Source: ASMP01 sp035282925 (GTDB lineage Archaea > Nanobdellota > Nanobdellia > Pacearchaeales > GW2011-AR1). Taken from it: a DNA stretch of 6,352 nt. A model generated the notes under the pieces. It saw nothing but the letters and a program-made list of their open reading frames with translations. It made no database searches and was not told the origin of the DNA. This document shows positions 1-5,029 of the stretch, in pieces (position 1 is the first letter of the stretch; every line of letters starts with the position of its first letter). The translations under genes and the position numbers were made by a program. The DNA is taken from the NCBI GenBank assembly GCA_035282925.1, contig DATEUW010000039.1, forward strand, positions 1 to 6,352, read 5' to 3'.

Positions 1-953
1 ATAGTAAAGCTTAGAGGTTTTCTGTAATGCGTTCCGAGGCAAAGGTATCTGAAATCTATTGGTTCAAAGCCAAGCTTTTCTAGTTCTGAAATTGTGTAAA
101 GTCCTCCGAGACTCTTGGATATTTTTCTTCCCCTGAACAAAAGCCATGCTCCGTGGAGCCAGTATCTGACAAAAGGTTTTCCTGTTGCAGCCTCGCTCTG
201 TGCGATTTCATTTGTGTGATGAATCTGGATGTGATCCTGTCCTCCTGTATGAATGTCAAAGTTCTCTCCCAGGTATTTCATTGACATTGCGCTGCATTCA
301 ATGTGCCATCCTGGAAATCCGATTCCCCAGGGAGAATCCCATTCCTGCTGCCTTTTTTCTCCCAAAGGAGAAAACTTCCAGAGTGCGAAATCTGTCTTGT
401 TCTTTTTTTCTCCGAGAGAGATTCTTTTTCCAGCTTGTAATCCTCTGATTTTCAGCCTTGCAAGCTTCCCGTAATCTTTTAATTTGCCTGTGTTGAAGTA
501 AATGCCGTCATTTGTTTTGTAGGTGAAGCCTTTTTCCTCCAGTTTTTTTATCAGCTCTATCTGCTCTTTAATGTGCTCTGTCGCCTTTGGCCAGGAGTTT
601 GGCTCCAATATATTCAGTTTTTTGAAATCTTCCTGAAAAATTCTCAGGTAATAATCTGCAATTTCCCTGGCTGTTTTGCCTTCACGTTTCGCAGCCCTCT
701 CAATCTTGTCTTCCCCCGTGTCTGCATCAGAAGTCAAATGACCAACGTCTGTTACATTAATGATATGCTTTACTTTATAATTATTATATAAAAAAACTCT
801 CTTTAAAATGTCGGCGAAGATGTAAGTTCTCAGGTTTCCTATGTGCTGGTACCAGTAAACTGTCGGCCCGCATGTGTAAACTCCGACTTGGCCTTTTTTT
901 AATGGCTTGAAAACCTCTTTTTTCCTTGTTAGTGTGTTGTAGAGCTTTATCAT
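1..953 (-). CDS. cysS: Cysteinyl-tRNA synthetase, C-terminus cut by window edge
   Basis: Cytosolic class I aminoacyl-tRNA synthetase that charges tRNA-Cys with cysteine using ATP. The frame is open from ATG at 953 to the left edge, giving 317 residues without a frameshift; family members are about 450-500, so the C-terminal anticodon-binding part lies outside. Seen directly: zinc ligands Cys28 (in YTCGPTVY), Cys220 (in GWHIECSAM), His245 and Glu249 (in HHTNEIAQS); the HIGH-class motif HIGN at 37-40; and the second signature as KISKS at 277-281, with Ile replacing the usual Met. The family's usual HHENEIAQ reads HHTNEIAQ, with both ligands kept. The start is supported by the match beginning at residue 1 and an AT-rich TATA-like block about 26 bases upstream, which fits a leaderless mRNA. 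It follows the pilin-like gene by 30 bases on the same strand. Identification is very secure. Confidence 0.97.
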   Translation of the reverse strand, partial: MIKLYNTLTRKKEVFKPLKKGQVGVYTCGPTVYWYQHIGNLRTYIFADILKRVFLYNNYKVKHIINVTDVGHLTSDADTGEDKIERAAKREGKTAREIADYYLRIFQEDFKKLNILEPNSWPKATEHIKEQIELIKKLEEKGFTYKTNDGIYFNTGKLKDYGKLARLKIRGLQAGKRISLGEKKNKTDFALWKFSPLGEKRQQEWDSPWGIGFPGWHIECSAMSMKYLGENFDIHTGGQDHIQIHHTNEIAQSEAATGKPFVRYWLHGAWLLFRGRKISKSLGGLYTISELEKLGFEPIDFRYLCLGTHYRKPLSFT

Positions 954-970
954 TACTTTCTAAAGAAAGA

Positions 971-988
971 GCAATTTAAAAATTTAAA
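971..988 (-). promoter_or_regulatory. Probable TATA box for cysS
   Basis: On the minus strand this reads TTTAAATTTTTAAATTGC. Its centre is about 26 bases upstream of the cysS ATG at 953, so transcription would start at or near the start codon. It overlaps the stop codon of the upstream gene. The AT-rich background makes this moderate evidence only. Confidence 0.5.
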
Positions 989-1544
989 TGATTTCGAGGT
1001 CAATAGTAGAAGTCGCGTAAACTTCCCCGTCTTTTTCAACATCTATGTTGTATCTTATCCTGCAAAGAGGGGTTGTTTCAGAAACATCGAACTTAACAAA
1101 AATAGCATCCTCAAGCTTATTTCCAGACGCTAAGGAAAATGTTCCGGATTTTCCAAGTATAATCAGGCTATCGGCCTGCGCTATTGTCAATTGGCAGTTG
1201 GATGCTATCTCCCCTGCAGAAACCAAATAACTAAATTCCCCGCTTACAGTATCCTTATTTTCAACAGAAAATCCAAATCCCCCATCCTCTCCCTGTTCAA
1301 TGCTTATTTCCCTCTCTTTCGGGTAAACAACGAGTTTCTTTCCTTCCTGCGTAAATAAATTGTCTATTTCATTCTGAATCTTAGCATCTATTCCATCTAT
1401 TGCAGTTGTTCCTGTCCTGAAAATCCTCTGTATGAAAAATATTCCAAGGACGAGGACTATCATTAGGAGGACTATAGTGACCATTGTCCCTACAGACATT
1501 TCCATTGCTGCTCTTTTGGAGTTTCTCATACTTTTTATTTCCAT
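984..1544 (-). CDS. Pilin-like single-pass membrane protein, surface domain unknown
   Basis: A 186-residue protein of unknown function. A short basic N-terminus (KRAAMEMS, 10-17) leads into one long hydrophobic helix at about 18-38, followed by a polar, beta-rich region (about 70-186) expected outside the cell. The layout resembles archaeal type IV pilin-like proteins, but the Lys-Arg-Ala stretch is only a weak match to a class III signal peptide and no cleavage site can be fixed. The outer domain has just two cysteines, Cys117 and Cys161, which could form a disulfide. ATG follows the stop of the upstream membrane gene after one base (TAA-A-ATG), indicating one mRNA and translational coupling. 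Met6 is a possible alternative start. From memory, proteins of this style are frequent in DPANN archaea; that is not proof of role. Confidence 0.8.
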   Translation of the reverse strand: MEIKSMRNSKRAAMEMSVGTMVTIVLLMIVLVLGIFFIQRIFRTGTTAIDGIDAKIQNEIDNLFTQEGKKLVVYPKEREISIEQGEDGGFGFSVENKDTVSGEFSYLVSAGEIASNCQLTIAQADSLIILGKSGTFSLASGNKLEDAIFVKFDVSETTPLCRIRYNIDVEKDGEVYATSTIDLEII

Positions 1545-1545
1545 T

Positions 1546-1809
1546 TTAGAATATCGGGAAATTTCCGGTGTTGCCTATCCCTAATCTTGCTGCAAAAATC
1601 AAAAGTAAAACAGAAATAATTAAGAATATAACGCTCAGAACTATTCCTATCGTGTTTAGTTTTTTGGCTTTTTCTGCTTTCTGCCTCTTGCTCTGGACAA
1701 AACCAACGATCCCAAGGACAAGCCCGGCAAGAGGACTGAAGAAAGCGAAAACTATGCTCAAGACTCCAAGGGTGTAAGCCACAGAAGCTAAGTCTATTTT
1801 TTCAGCCAT
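1546..1809 (-). CDS. Small two-helix membrane protein, DUF4190-like
   Basis: An 87-residue integral membrane protein. A Gly-rich hydrophobic segment (about 8-38, containing SPLAGLVLGIVGFVQSKR) is joined by a short basic loop (41-51, KRQKAEKAKK) to a second helix (about 52-75). This layout, with a glycine-zipper first helix ending in a basic turn, resembles DUF4190-type small membrane proteins; the role is unknown. The positive loop suggests both ends face outward. It is one base upstream of the pilin-like gene, so the two are probably co-translated and may work together in the envelope. A TATA box at 1837-1846 suggests its own promoter, 48 bases after the GNAT stop. The family link is by pattern only. 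Confidence 0.75.
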   Translation of the reverse strand: MAEKIDLASVAYTLGVLSIVFAFFSPLAGLVLGIVGFVQSKRQKAEKAKKLNTIGIVLSVIFLIISVLLLIFAARLGIGNTGNFPIF

Positions 1810-1836
1810 CTTTTATATCAGGATAAATAATTTTGA

Positions 1837-1846
1837 TTTTATAAAT
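1837..1846 (-). promoter_or_regulatory. Probable TATA box for the two membrane-protein genes
   Basis: The minus strand reads ATTTATAAAA with an A-rich BRE-like stretch (AAAAAC) just upstream. The centre is about 32 bases from the ATG at 1809, predicting a leader of a few bases. It lies in the 48-base gap after the GNAT gene, implying that the envelope pair can be transcribed on its own. Confidence 0.55.
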
Positions 1847-1857
1847 GTTTTTGATGA

Positions 1858-2325
1858 TTAAGCAGCTTTCTTTACCACCACAATATCCCTAACATTTTGA
1901 TCATATAAATTAACTGCGTAAAGTTTTACATAACCCATGGAAACAAGCATATTCATCAAGGGTATTTTTTCAGGATGGTTTTCTCTTAAATCAAGCATCA
2001 ACTCATGATAATCTCTGTCTTCGACTTCTGCCTGTTTCATCAAAAATCTTGCAAAATACCTTTCTCTTACAGAAGGATGAATCCTTAGATTTTTTATTTC
2101 TCTTACGCCCTTAAGTTCTTTATGCGGCTGCCAGATGATATTTCCAGCAACCAAATTATTGCTTAAAGCTATAACTCCTGTTTTCCAGCCCATTTCTATT
2201 TCTGCTTCTGTTCTTGCAACCCAGTCCTGATAACTAGGATAATTCAAGTCCTGTTGCCTGATAAATTCTAATAGTCTCGTTAGATCTCTTCTACTTTCAA
2301 CTGTTCTGAACTGAAAATTAAGCAT
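1858..2325 (-). CDS. GNAT-family N-acetyltransferase, atypical
   Basis: A 155-residue protein with the fold pattern of acetyl-CoA-dependent GNAT transferases; substrate unknown. An N-terminal strand and helix (4-24) are followed by central strands (48-66), a motif A region (79-100, NLRIHPSVRERYFARFLMKQ) and a motif B/C region (121-152, including LVSMGYVKLYAV). The usual R-x-x-G-x-G/A pyrophosphate loop reads R-E-R-Y-F-A, so the first glycine is Tyr; the cofactor pocket may be altered or activity lost. The ATG at 2325 was chosen because the open frame upstream (up to 2364) is the tRNA-Phe gene read as protein. That leaves 6 bases between tRNA and ATG, so the mRNA 5' end is probably made by tRNA 3' processing. 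The GNAT call is good; activity is uncertain. Confidence 0.8.
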   Translation of the reverse strand: MLNFQFRTVESRRDLTRLLEFIRQQDLNYPSYQDWVARTEAEIEMGWKTGVIALSNNLVAGNIIWQPHKELKGVREIKNLRIHPSVRERYFARFLMKQAEVEDRDYHELMLDLRENHPEKIPLMNMLVSMGYVKLYAVNLYDQNVRDIVVVKKAA

Positions 2326-2331
2326 ATTAGA

Positions 2332-2403
2332 TGGGCAGGGAGGGAATCGAACCCCCGACGCCATGAGCTTCAGTCATGTGCTCTCCCACTGAGCTACCTG
2401 CCC
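2332..2403 (-). tRNA. tRNA-Phe (anticodon GAA)
   Basis: The 72-base gene folds into a full cloverleaf. The acceptor stem is GGGCAGG/CCTGCCC (7 bp). The D arm is GCTC/GAGC with the GG pair in the loop. The anticodon stem is CATGA/TCATG around loop CTGAAGC, giving anticodon GAA (phenylalanine). The variable loop is GCGTC, and the T arm is GGGGG-TTCGATT-CCCTC with one G-T pair. The discriminator base is A, as expected for tRNA-Phe. CCA is not encoded and there is no intron. A TATA box lies about 28 bases upstream of the 5' end. It is followed after 6 bases by the GNAT gene on the same strand. Confidence 0.97.
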
Positions 2404-2426
2404 GTTAGATATTTGTAGCTCAGCCA

Positions 2427-2436
2427 CTTTTAAATC
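2427..2436 (-). promoter_or_regulatory. Probable TATA box for tRNA-Phe (and GNAT)
   Basis: The minus strand reads GATTTAAAAG, preceded by A/G-rich AAAA suggestive of a BRE. The centre is about 28 bases from the tRNA 5' end, so transcription would begin a few bases before the mature tRNA. No other promoter can be placed before the GNAT gene, so this probably drives both. Confidence 0.6.
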
Positions 2437-2442
2437 TTTTAC

Positions 2443-2455
2443 TATTAAAATAAAA
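2443..2455 (-). terminator. U-tract terminator after RNase P RNA
   Basis: Directly after the 3' strand of the P1 helix the minus strand reads ATTTTATTTTAAT. Oligo-U tracts are the usual intrinsic termination signal in archaea, and this one sits exactly where the RNA should end. Some read-through into tRNA-Phe, 50 bases further on, cannot be excluded. Confidence 0.5.
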
Positions 2456-2740
2456 TGTAAGCCAGGAATAGGCCAGCTTCTGTCGTTCGCCGTTCCTTTC
2501 GGACAGACCGAACGCGTTAACATTCGACTAAGCCCTCATACGAGGTTGCACCGGTTGAGGCAGCCGTTTCAGCCTAACTTAATAGGATCGTTTCTGTTCT
2601 GGAGCTTTCCCTCGCGAGAATCTTTCTTTCGAAAGACAACCTTATTGTGGTGGCCGGACCTTCCTCAGAATTCGATATCGATATTTTTCGACATCTGCCC
2701 ACTCAAGAGCCGAATTCCGAAAGTTAACTTCCCGACTTAC
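2456..2740 (-). ncRNA. rnpB: RNase P RNA, archaeal type
   Basis: The catalytic RNA that cuts the 5' leader from pre-tRNAs. Its universal core is visible. The 5' strand of P4 (2651-2667, GAGGAAGGTCCGGCC) pairs with the 3' strand after ACAGAA (GCTGGCCT) as AGG-[U]-CCGGC, keeping the invariant bulged U. The two ends pair as P1: GTAAGTCGGG (2740-2731) with CCTGGCTTAC (2466-2457), 10 of 10 with two or three G-U pairs. P3 is GAATTCG/CGAATTC (2717-2711 with 2674-2668). A likely P2 is CTTTCGG/CCGAAAG. A GAAACGGCTGCC segment matches the conserved P10/P11 region, and a TCTTTC-GAAA-GAAAGA hairpin is present. Length is about 285 bases. The ends are set by P1, a TATA box 25 bases before 2740, and a U-tract after 2456. 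A plus-strand open frame here (2546-2782) is spurious. Confidence 0.93.
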
Positions 2741-2760
2741 AAAAATCCGAGTTTTCCGGA

Positions 2761-2770
2761 GTTTAAAAGG
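2761..2770 (-). promoter_or_regulatory. Probable TATA box for RNase P RNA
   Basis: The minus strand reads CCTTTTAAAC. Its centre (about 2765) is 25 bases from 2740, the independently derived first base of the P1 helix. That agreement supports both calls. It lies just past the stop codon of the upstream 88-residue gene. Confidence 0.6.
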
Positions 2771-2783
2771 TTTGCTAATTAAA

Positions 2784-3050
2784 TCATAAAAACCTTGGCT
2801 TGTCAAAAACTAATTCCCACAGTCCGCTCCGGGAAAAAGAGCCCCTTTCCCTCGAGCAGACAAAAGTTTCATCCGGCTGAATGTTTCTTGTGAACCTGCT
2901 TTCGCCCTCTCTTAATACTTCGTTGATTTTTAATTTGTATGCTTCCTTTTCTTTGTCCAACAGAACTTCTAAAATTTCCACTCCGAGAACCAAGTTTTCC
3001 CCTTCAAGATAGAAAGCTATATCTCCTGGCTTCGGCTTATAATCATTCAT
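2784..3050 (-). CDS. Small hypothetical protein, possibly SH3-like fold
   Basis: An 88-residue soluble protein that I do not recognise. It starts with KPKPGDIAFYLEGENLVLG, followed by alternating short strands (19-47), an Arg/Phe segment (50-56, ESRFTRNI) and a C-terminal RSGLWELVFDKPRFL. A P-G-D-x-A near the N-terminus followed by beta strands is common in small beta-barrel (SH3/KOW-like) proteins, but this is only an impression. There is no signal peptide or membrane helix, and there is a single Cys. The ATG at 3050 is supported by a TATA box centred about 27 bases upstream (leaderless). It is divergent from DUF378 and upstream of rnpB on the same strand, with a separate promoter for each. 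Confidence 0.7.
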   Translation of the reverse strand: MNDYKPKPGDIAFYLEGENLVLGVEILEVLLDKEKEAYKLKINEVLREGESRFTRNIQPDETFVCSRERGSFSRSGLWELVFDKPRFL

Positions 3051-3070
3051 TTAAATTTCAATGAACAATT

Positions 3071-3082
3071 CTTTTTAATAAC
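3071..3082 (-). promoter_or_regulatory. Probable TATA box for the 88-residue gene
   Basis: The minus strand reads GTTATTAAAAAG, centred about 27 bases before the ATG at 3050, consistent with a leaderless transcript. It shares the divergent intergenic region with the DUF378 promoter. Confidence 0.5.
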
Positions 3083-3107
3083 TTTTGTTTCCATATAATC
3101 AGTTAGG

Positions 3108-3115
3108 TTTTTATA
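3108..3115 (+). promoter_or_regulatory. Probable TATA box for the DUF378 gene
   Basis: TTTTTATA is centred about 58 bases before the ATG at 3170, so transcription would start near 3137. That leaves a leader of about 33 bases, long enough to hold the Shine-Dalgarno sequence seen there. An AT-rich run at 3124-3144 is an alternative. Confidence 0.45.
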
Positions 3116-3157
3116 CTCTGAAACTTTAATAATAATATTAATTAAAAGAGGTAAAAG

Positions 3158-3165
3158 GGAGGTGG
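3158..3165 (+). promoter_or_regulatory. Strong Shine-Dalgarno site for DUF378
   Basis: GGAGGTG, 5 bases before the ATG at 3170, is a near-perfect match to the anti-SD of 16S rRNA. This contrasts with the leaderless layout of most genes in the window and fixes the start. Confidence 0.8.
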
Positions 3166-3169
3166 AAAA

Positions 3170-3361
3170 ATGAAAATGGGTACCATCGACTGGGTTGCAT
3201 ATGTCCTGCTGGTAATCGGAGGACTTAATTGGGGTTTAGTAGGATTCTTTGATTTCAACCTGGTTGGAACACTTTTCGGAGCAGGAACCTTTACCGACAT
3301 CATTTATGATTTGGTAGGGCTGTCTGCATTGTGGTCAATATACACCATGGCTAGGAGTTAA
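3170..3361 (+). CDS. DUF378 small membrane protein
   Basis: A 63-residue integral membrane protein of the DUF378 family, widespread in bacteria and archaea, with no established function. Seen: two hydrophobic helices (about 8-27 and 43-60) with the family hallmark GGLNWGLVGFFDFNLVGTLFG at about 17-37 and a second motif YDLVGLSALWSIY at 46-58. The length is typical for the family. The start is fixed by a strong SD site 5 bases upstream; Met3 is a less likely alternative. It stands alone between a divergent 88-residue gene and a convergent RRM gene. Its leadered, SD-led mRNA and the strong downstream termination signal suggest a well-expressed single gene. Confidence 0.93.
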   Translation: MKMGTIDWVAYVLLVIGGLNWGLVGFFDFNLVGTLFGAGTFTDIIYDLVGLSALWSIYTMARS

Positions 3362-3367
3362 AACCAC

Positions 3368-3420
3368 GCCTCTTTTTTTCTTTAGACCGGCCACGCTTGG
3401 GCGGTCTTTTTTTATTTTTT
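3368..3420 (+). terminator. T-tract and hairpin/T-tract terminator after DUF378
   Basis: A first pyrimidine run (3370-3383) is followed by a hairpin at 3385-3406, GACCG-G-CC / GG-G-CGGTC with one G-G mismatch and loop ACGCTT. Then comes a T-rich run to 3420. The first tract alone could end an archaeal transcript; the hairpin plus T-run looks like a bacterial intrinsic terminator. It lies between convergent genes and may also block antisense reading. Confidence 0.65.
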
Positions 3421-3546
3421 AATTCTGTTTATTTTATTTATTTGAGACATAGTTCCAACTATATGCTGCAAAATATATTATAAGAAATATATGCTAAAAA
3501 GATAAATAAAAAATTAAAAACAAATTTTGTGGATTCTAAAAGAAAA

Positions 3547-3876
3547 TCAGAATCTTCTTCTGGGGCCGCCGAAGTCTCTTCTGCCACCGCCACCGCCGAA
3601 TCCTCTTCCGCCCTCTCTTCTCGGCGGCCTTTCTTCCATCGGCCTTGCCTCGTTGACTTTCAGAGCCCTGCCATCAACTTCTTTGTCGTTCATTTCCTTT
3701 ATCGCCTTGTTTGCAGCAGCGTCATCTGAGAAGGTAACGAAACCGAATCCCTTGGACCTTCCTGAATATTTGTCCTTGATGACAACAGCTTCCTGGACTT
3801 CTCCGAATTTAGCGAAGATTGCCCTGAGCTTCTCATCGTCTATCTCAAAAGACAAATTTCCTACGTAAACTTTCAT
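3547..3876 (-). CDS. RRM RNA-binding protein with Arg/Gly-rich tail
   Basis: A 109-residue protein with a single RNA-recognition motif: RNP2 VYVGNL at 3-8 and RNP1 KGFGFVTF at 42-49, with the aromatic RNA-stacking residues Tyr4, Phe44 and Phe46. The domain ends near 77; residues 78-109 form a disordered basic tail rich in Arg and Gly (GFGGGGG, RR pairs). This is the layout of cyanobacterial and plant glycine-rich RNA-binding proteins, which act as RNA chaperones, often in cold. An RNA-chaperone role here is an inference. The start at 3876 is supported by AAGGAGG at 3888-3894, 11 bases upstream. A convergent neighbour is DUF378; a divergent one is the 223-residue gene. Single-RRM proteins are uncommon in most archaea. 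Confidence 0.93.
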   Translation of the reverse strand: MKVYVGNLSFEIDDEKLRAIFAKFGEVQEAVVIKDKYSGRSKGFGFVTFSDDAAANKAIKEMNDKEVDGRALKVNEARPMEERPPRREGGRGFGGGGGRRDFGGPRRRF

Positions 3877-3887
3877 TATTTGCTATT

Positions 3888-3894
3888 CCTCCTT
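3888..3894 (-). promoter_or_regulatory. Shine-Dalgarno site for the RRM gene
   Basis: The minus strand reads AAGGAGG, 11 bases before the ATG at 3876. Spacing is slightly long but the match is strong. The mRNA must therefore have a leader; candidate TATA boxes are GATATAAC (3908-3915, rather too close) and CTTTAAAAAC (about 3988-3997, giving a leader near 90 bases). Confidence 0.7.
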
Positions 3895-4040
3895 ACACTC
3901 ATATGTTGTTATATCTTAGAACTAGTTCAAACCGAAAAACATCGAGTCTCCCTACTTCTAACATTACGGAAATATGTGGATTTAGGGGTTTTTAAAGATG
4001 TTGGTTTGGGGTTTTTGGGGGTTGCGAAAAATCACAGACA

Positions 4041-4050
4041 AATATTTAAA
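4041..4050 (+). promoter_or_regulatory. Probable TATA box for the 223-residue gene
   Basis: AATATTTAAA is centred about 25 bases before the ATG at 4072, with a purine-rich stretch upstream. It predicts a leaderless mRNA and is the main reason to start the gene at 4072 rather than 3880. Confidence 0.65.
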
Positions 4051-4071
4051 CTTAGGTTATGGGGGATTTTA

Positions 4072-4743
4072 ATGGAATTGCTGTGGAAATTGTCTTCGGC
4101 ATATGAGGCCTGCACGCTTTCCGCCTGTGACCCTATTTCTGTTCCTTCAGATATTAAACTTTTAGCAGGAAGATACTTTCTTTCCCATATGTTTTATGAT
4201 TGCACAGATCCTGAGGCCAGGGGCATAGAGATGATGAACCAGAGAATCAGGGAAGGAAGCGAGGATATTCGGGCACATTTCAGGATTCATGAGGATCTTC
4301 TCGATAATTTTTATTCTGTCGATGATGCATTAAGAGAAGGCGACAGGGAAGGAATTGTTAAAGCAGGCAGGCTTGTTTTTGAAAATCTGGAAATCTATGG
4401 AAGACTTGTGGGAGAGCATTCCGAAAGGCTAGGAGAAAGGGCATTCTTTCATTATCCGACATGCCTTCCAGGGCATATTTTTGCTCCCAAAGGCGCAGGA
4501 ATAATAAGAGAGAAAGTTTTCAATCCGCAACAGGATGCGGAAGGATTAAGGGAAGAAATAAAAAATGGGATAGCTTTGGCACATTTCACGCTGCCATTAG
4601 GGCCGGATGAAGCGCTCAGAGAACTAAGCATGTACACTGGCTCTGACTCGGGAGATGGGATCTTTCAGACCTCATTCAGAGGCAGGCTTGAGCTTACAAA
4701 AGTGCTTTTGGAAAGGGCAGGCTTTCAGGTTGCTGCCAGATAG
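4072..4743 (+). CDS. Unrecognised 223-residue soluble protein
   Basis: I cannot assign this protein. The open frame begins at 3880, but I start it at 4072, where a TATA box sits 25 bases upstream and the sequence turns from noncoding-like to protein-like. No signal peptide or membrane helix is seen. The protein is mostly helical and acidic: residues 48-122 form Arg/Glu-rich helices, 127-142 is a Pro/Gly loop (HYPTCLPGHIFAPKG), and 191-219 (DSGDGIFQTSFRGRLELTKV and on) ends in a helix. Four Cys (14, 19, 44, 131) and several His (39, 69, 73, 116, 127, 135, 171) could allow metal binding, but no standard site is visible. The tail faintly recalls PEP synthase-like proteins, too weak to use. It stands alone, convergent with the relE-like gene 37 bases away. 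Confidence 0.75.
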   Translation: MELLWKLSSAYEACTLSACDPISVPSDIKLLAGRYFLSHMFYDCTDPEARGIEMMNQRIREGSEDIRAHFRIHEDLLDNFYSVDDALREGDREGIVKAGRLVFENLEIYGRLVGEHSERLGERAFFHYPTCLPGHIFAPKGAGIIREKVFNPQQDAEGLREEIKNGIALAHFTLPLGPDEALRELSMYTGSDSGDGIFQTSFRGRLELTKVLLERAGFQVAAR

Positions 4744-4780
4744 TTTTTGGAATTTTTAGAAGACTGGATTTTTGGGGTTG
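4744..4780 (+). terminator. T-rich termination region, convergent junction
   Basis: TTTTTGGAATTTTTAG follows within two bases of the stop codon, with a further T-run at 4768-4773. T-tracts on the plus strand are consistent with archaeal termination of the 223-residue gene. The minus strand has no comparable tract here, so the toxin-antitoxin transcript may run into this region. Confidence 0.4.
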
Positions 4781-5029
4781 TTATTGTTCTTTTTTGTGAT
4801 ATAAATCCAGCAAAATTATTCTATCTTCTGACTTGATATATGCATAAGATAATCTGAATGGGTTTACATACAATTCTCGCGTTCCCTTGCGATTGTACAT
4901 CATCGGCTTTCCTACTTCTGGATTTTGGATTATTTTCTCTATTTGTTTCTTGATTCTTTCCCTAAGTAAATTGTCCTTTATTTTATTGAATTTTATTTCG
5001 AAGAGCTTATCTCTTCTTAACTTCACCAT
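4781..5029 (-). CDS. RelE/ParE-superfamily toxin
   Basis: An 82-residue protein with the RelE/ParE pattern: a basic N-terminal strand (1-15), a long helix pair (16-36, IKDNLLRERIKKQIEKIIQN), the turn NPEVGKPM, and a beta sheet with the signature G-T-R-E-L-Y-V-N-P-F-R-L-S-Y at 49-62, then IILLDLYHKKEQ at 71-82. Arg51, Arg59, Tyr77, His78 and Lys79-80 lie where RelE-type mRNA endonucleases carry functional residues; cleavage of ribosome-bound mRNA is the family activity and an inference here. Its ATG overlaps the antitoxin stop by 7 bases (ATGGTGA), indicating translational coupling. No Shine-Dalgarno sequence is evident. A complete length and intact core suggest it is active. Confidence 0.88.
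   Translation of the reverse strand: MVKLRRDKLFEIKFNKIKDNLLRERIKKQIEKIIQNPEVGKPMMYNRKGTRELYVNPFRLSYAYIKSEDRIILLDLYHKKEQ

Larger units (their letters stand above)
3877..4071. other. Divergent intergenic control region with dyad and G-rich tract
   Basis: 195 bases without a gene. It holds the SD site of the RRM gene, a perfect 10-base palindrome GAACTAGTTC (3919-3928) whose flanks extend the dyad with one mismatch, a G-rich stretch on the plus strand (3984-4021), and the TATA box of the 223-residue gene. An open plus frame runs through from 3880, but its residues look like translated noncoding DNA. Confidence 0.6.

Noticed and set aside
185..448. Plus-strand open frames at 185-448, 253-474 and 573-791
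   Set aside because: They lie antisense within cysS, whose minus-strand frame is continuous with all catalytic motifs; they show no protein-like pattern.
2326..2364. Longer GNAT start (N-terminus beginning MASGVRFPPCPS)
   Set aside because: These codons are the 3' half of tRNA-Phe read as protein, a well-known annotation artefact.
2456..2466. First reading of GGCTTAC as the 3' strand of RNase P helix P4
   Set aside because: The segment after ACAGAA (GCTGGCCT) pairs fully with P4 and keeps the bulged U, while CCTGGCTTAC pairs with the RNA's 5' end as P1.
2546..2782. Plus-strand 78-residue open frame
   Set aside because: It covers the RNase P RNA on the opposite strand, and the residue pattern is not protein-like.
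3527..3868. Plus-strand open frames with Pro- and Ser-rich products (3527-3868, 3529-3729)
   Set aside because: They are the antisense of the Gly/Arg-rich tail and RRM of the minus-strand gene.
3880..4071. N-terminal 64-residue extension of the 223-residue protein
   Set aside because: It runs through the RRM gene's SD site, a palindrome and the TATA box at 4041-4050, and the hydrophobic residues come from T-rich noncoding DNA.
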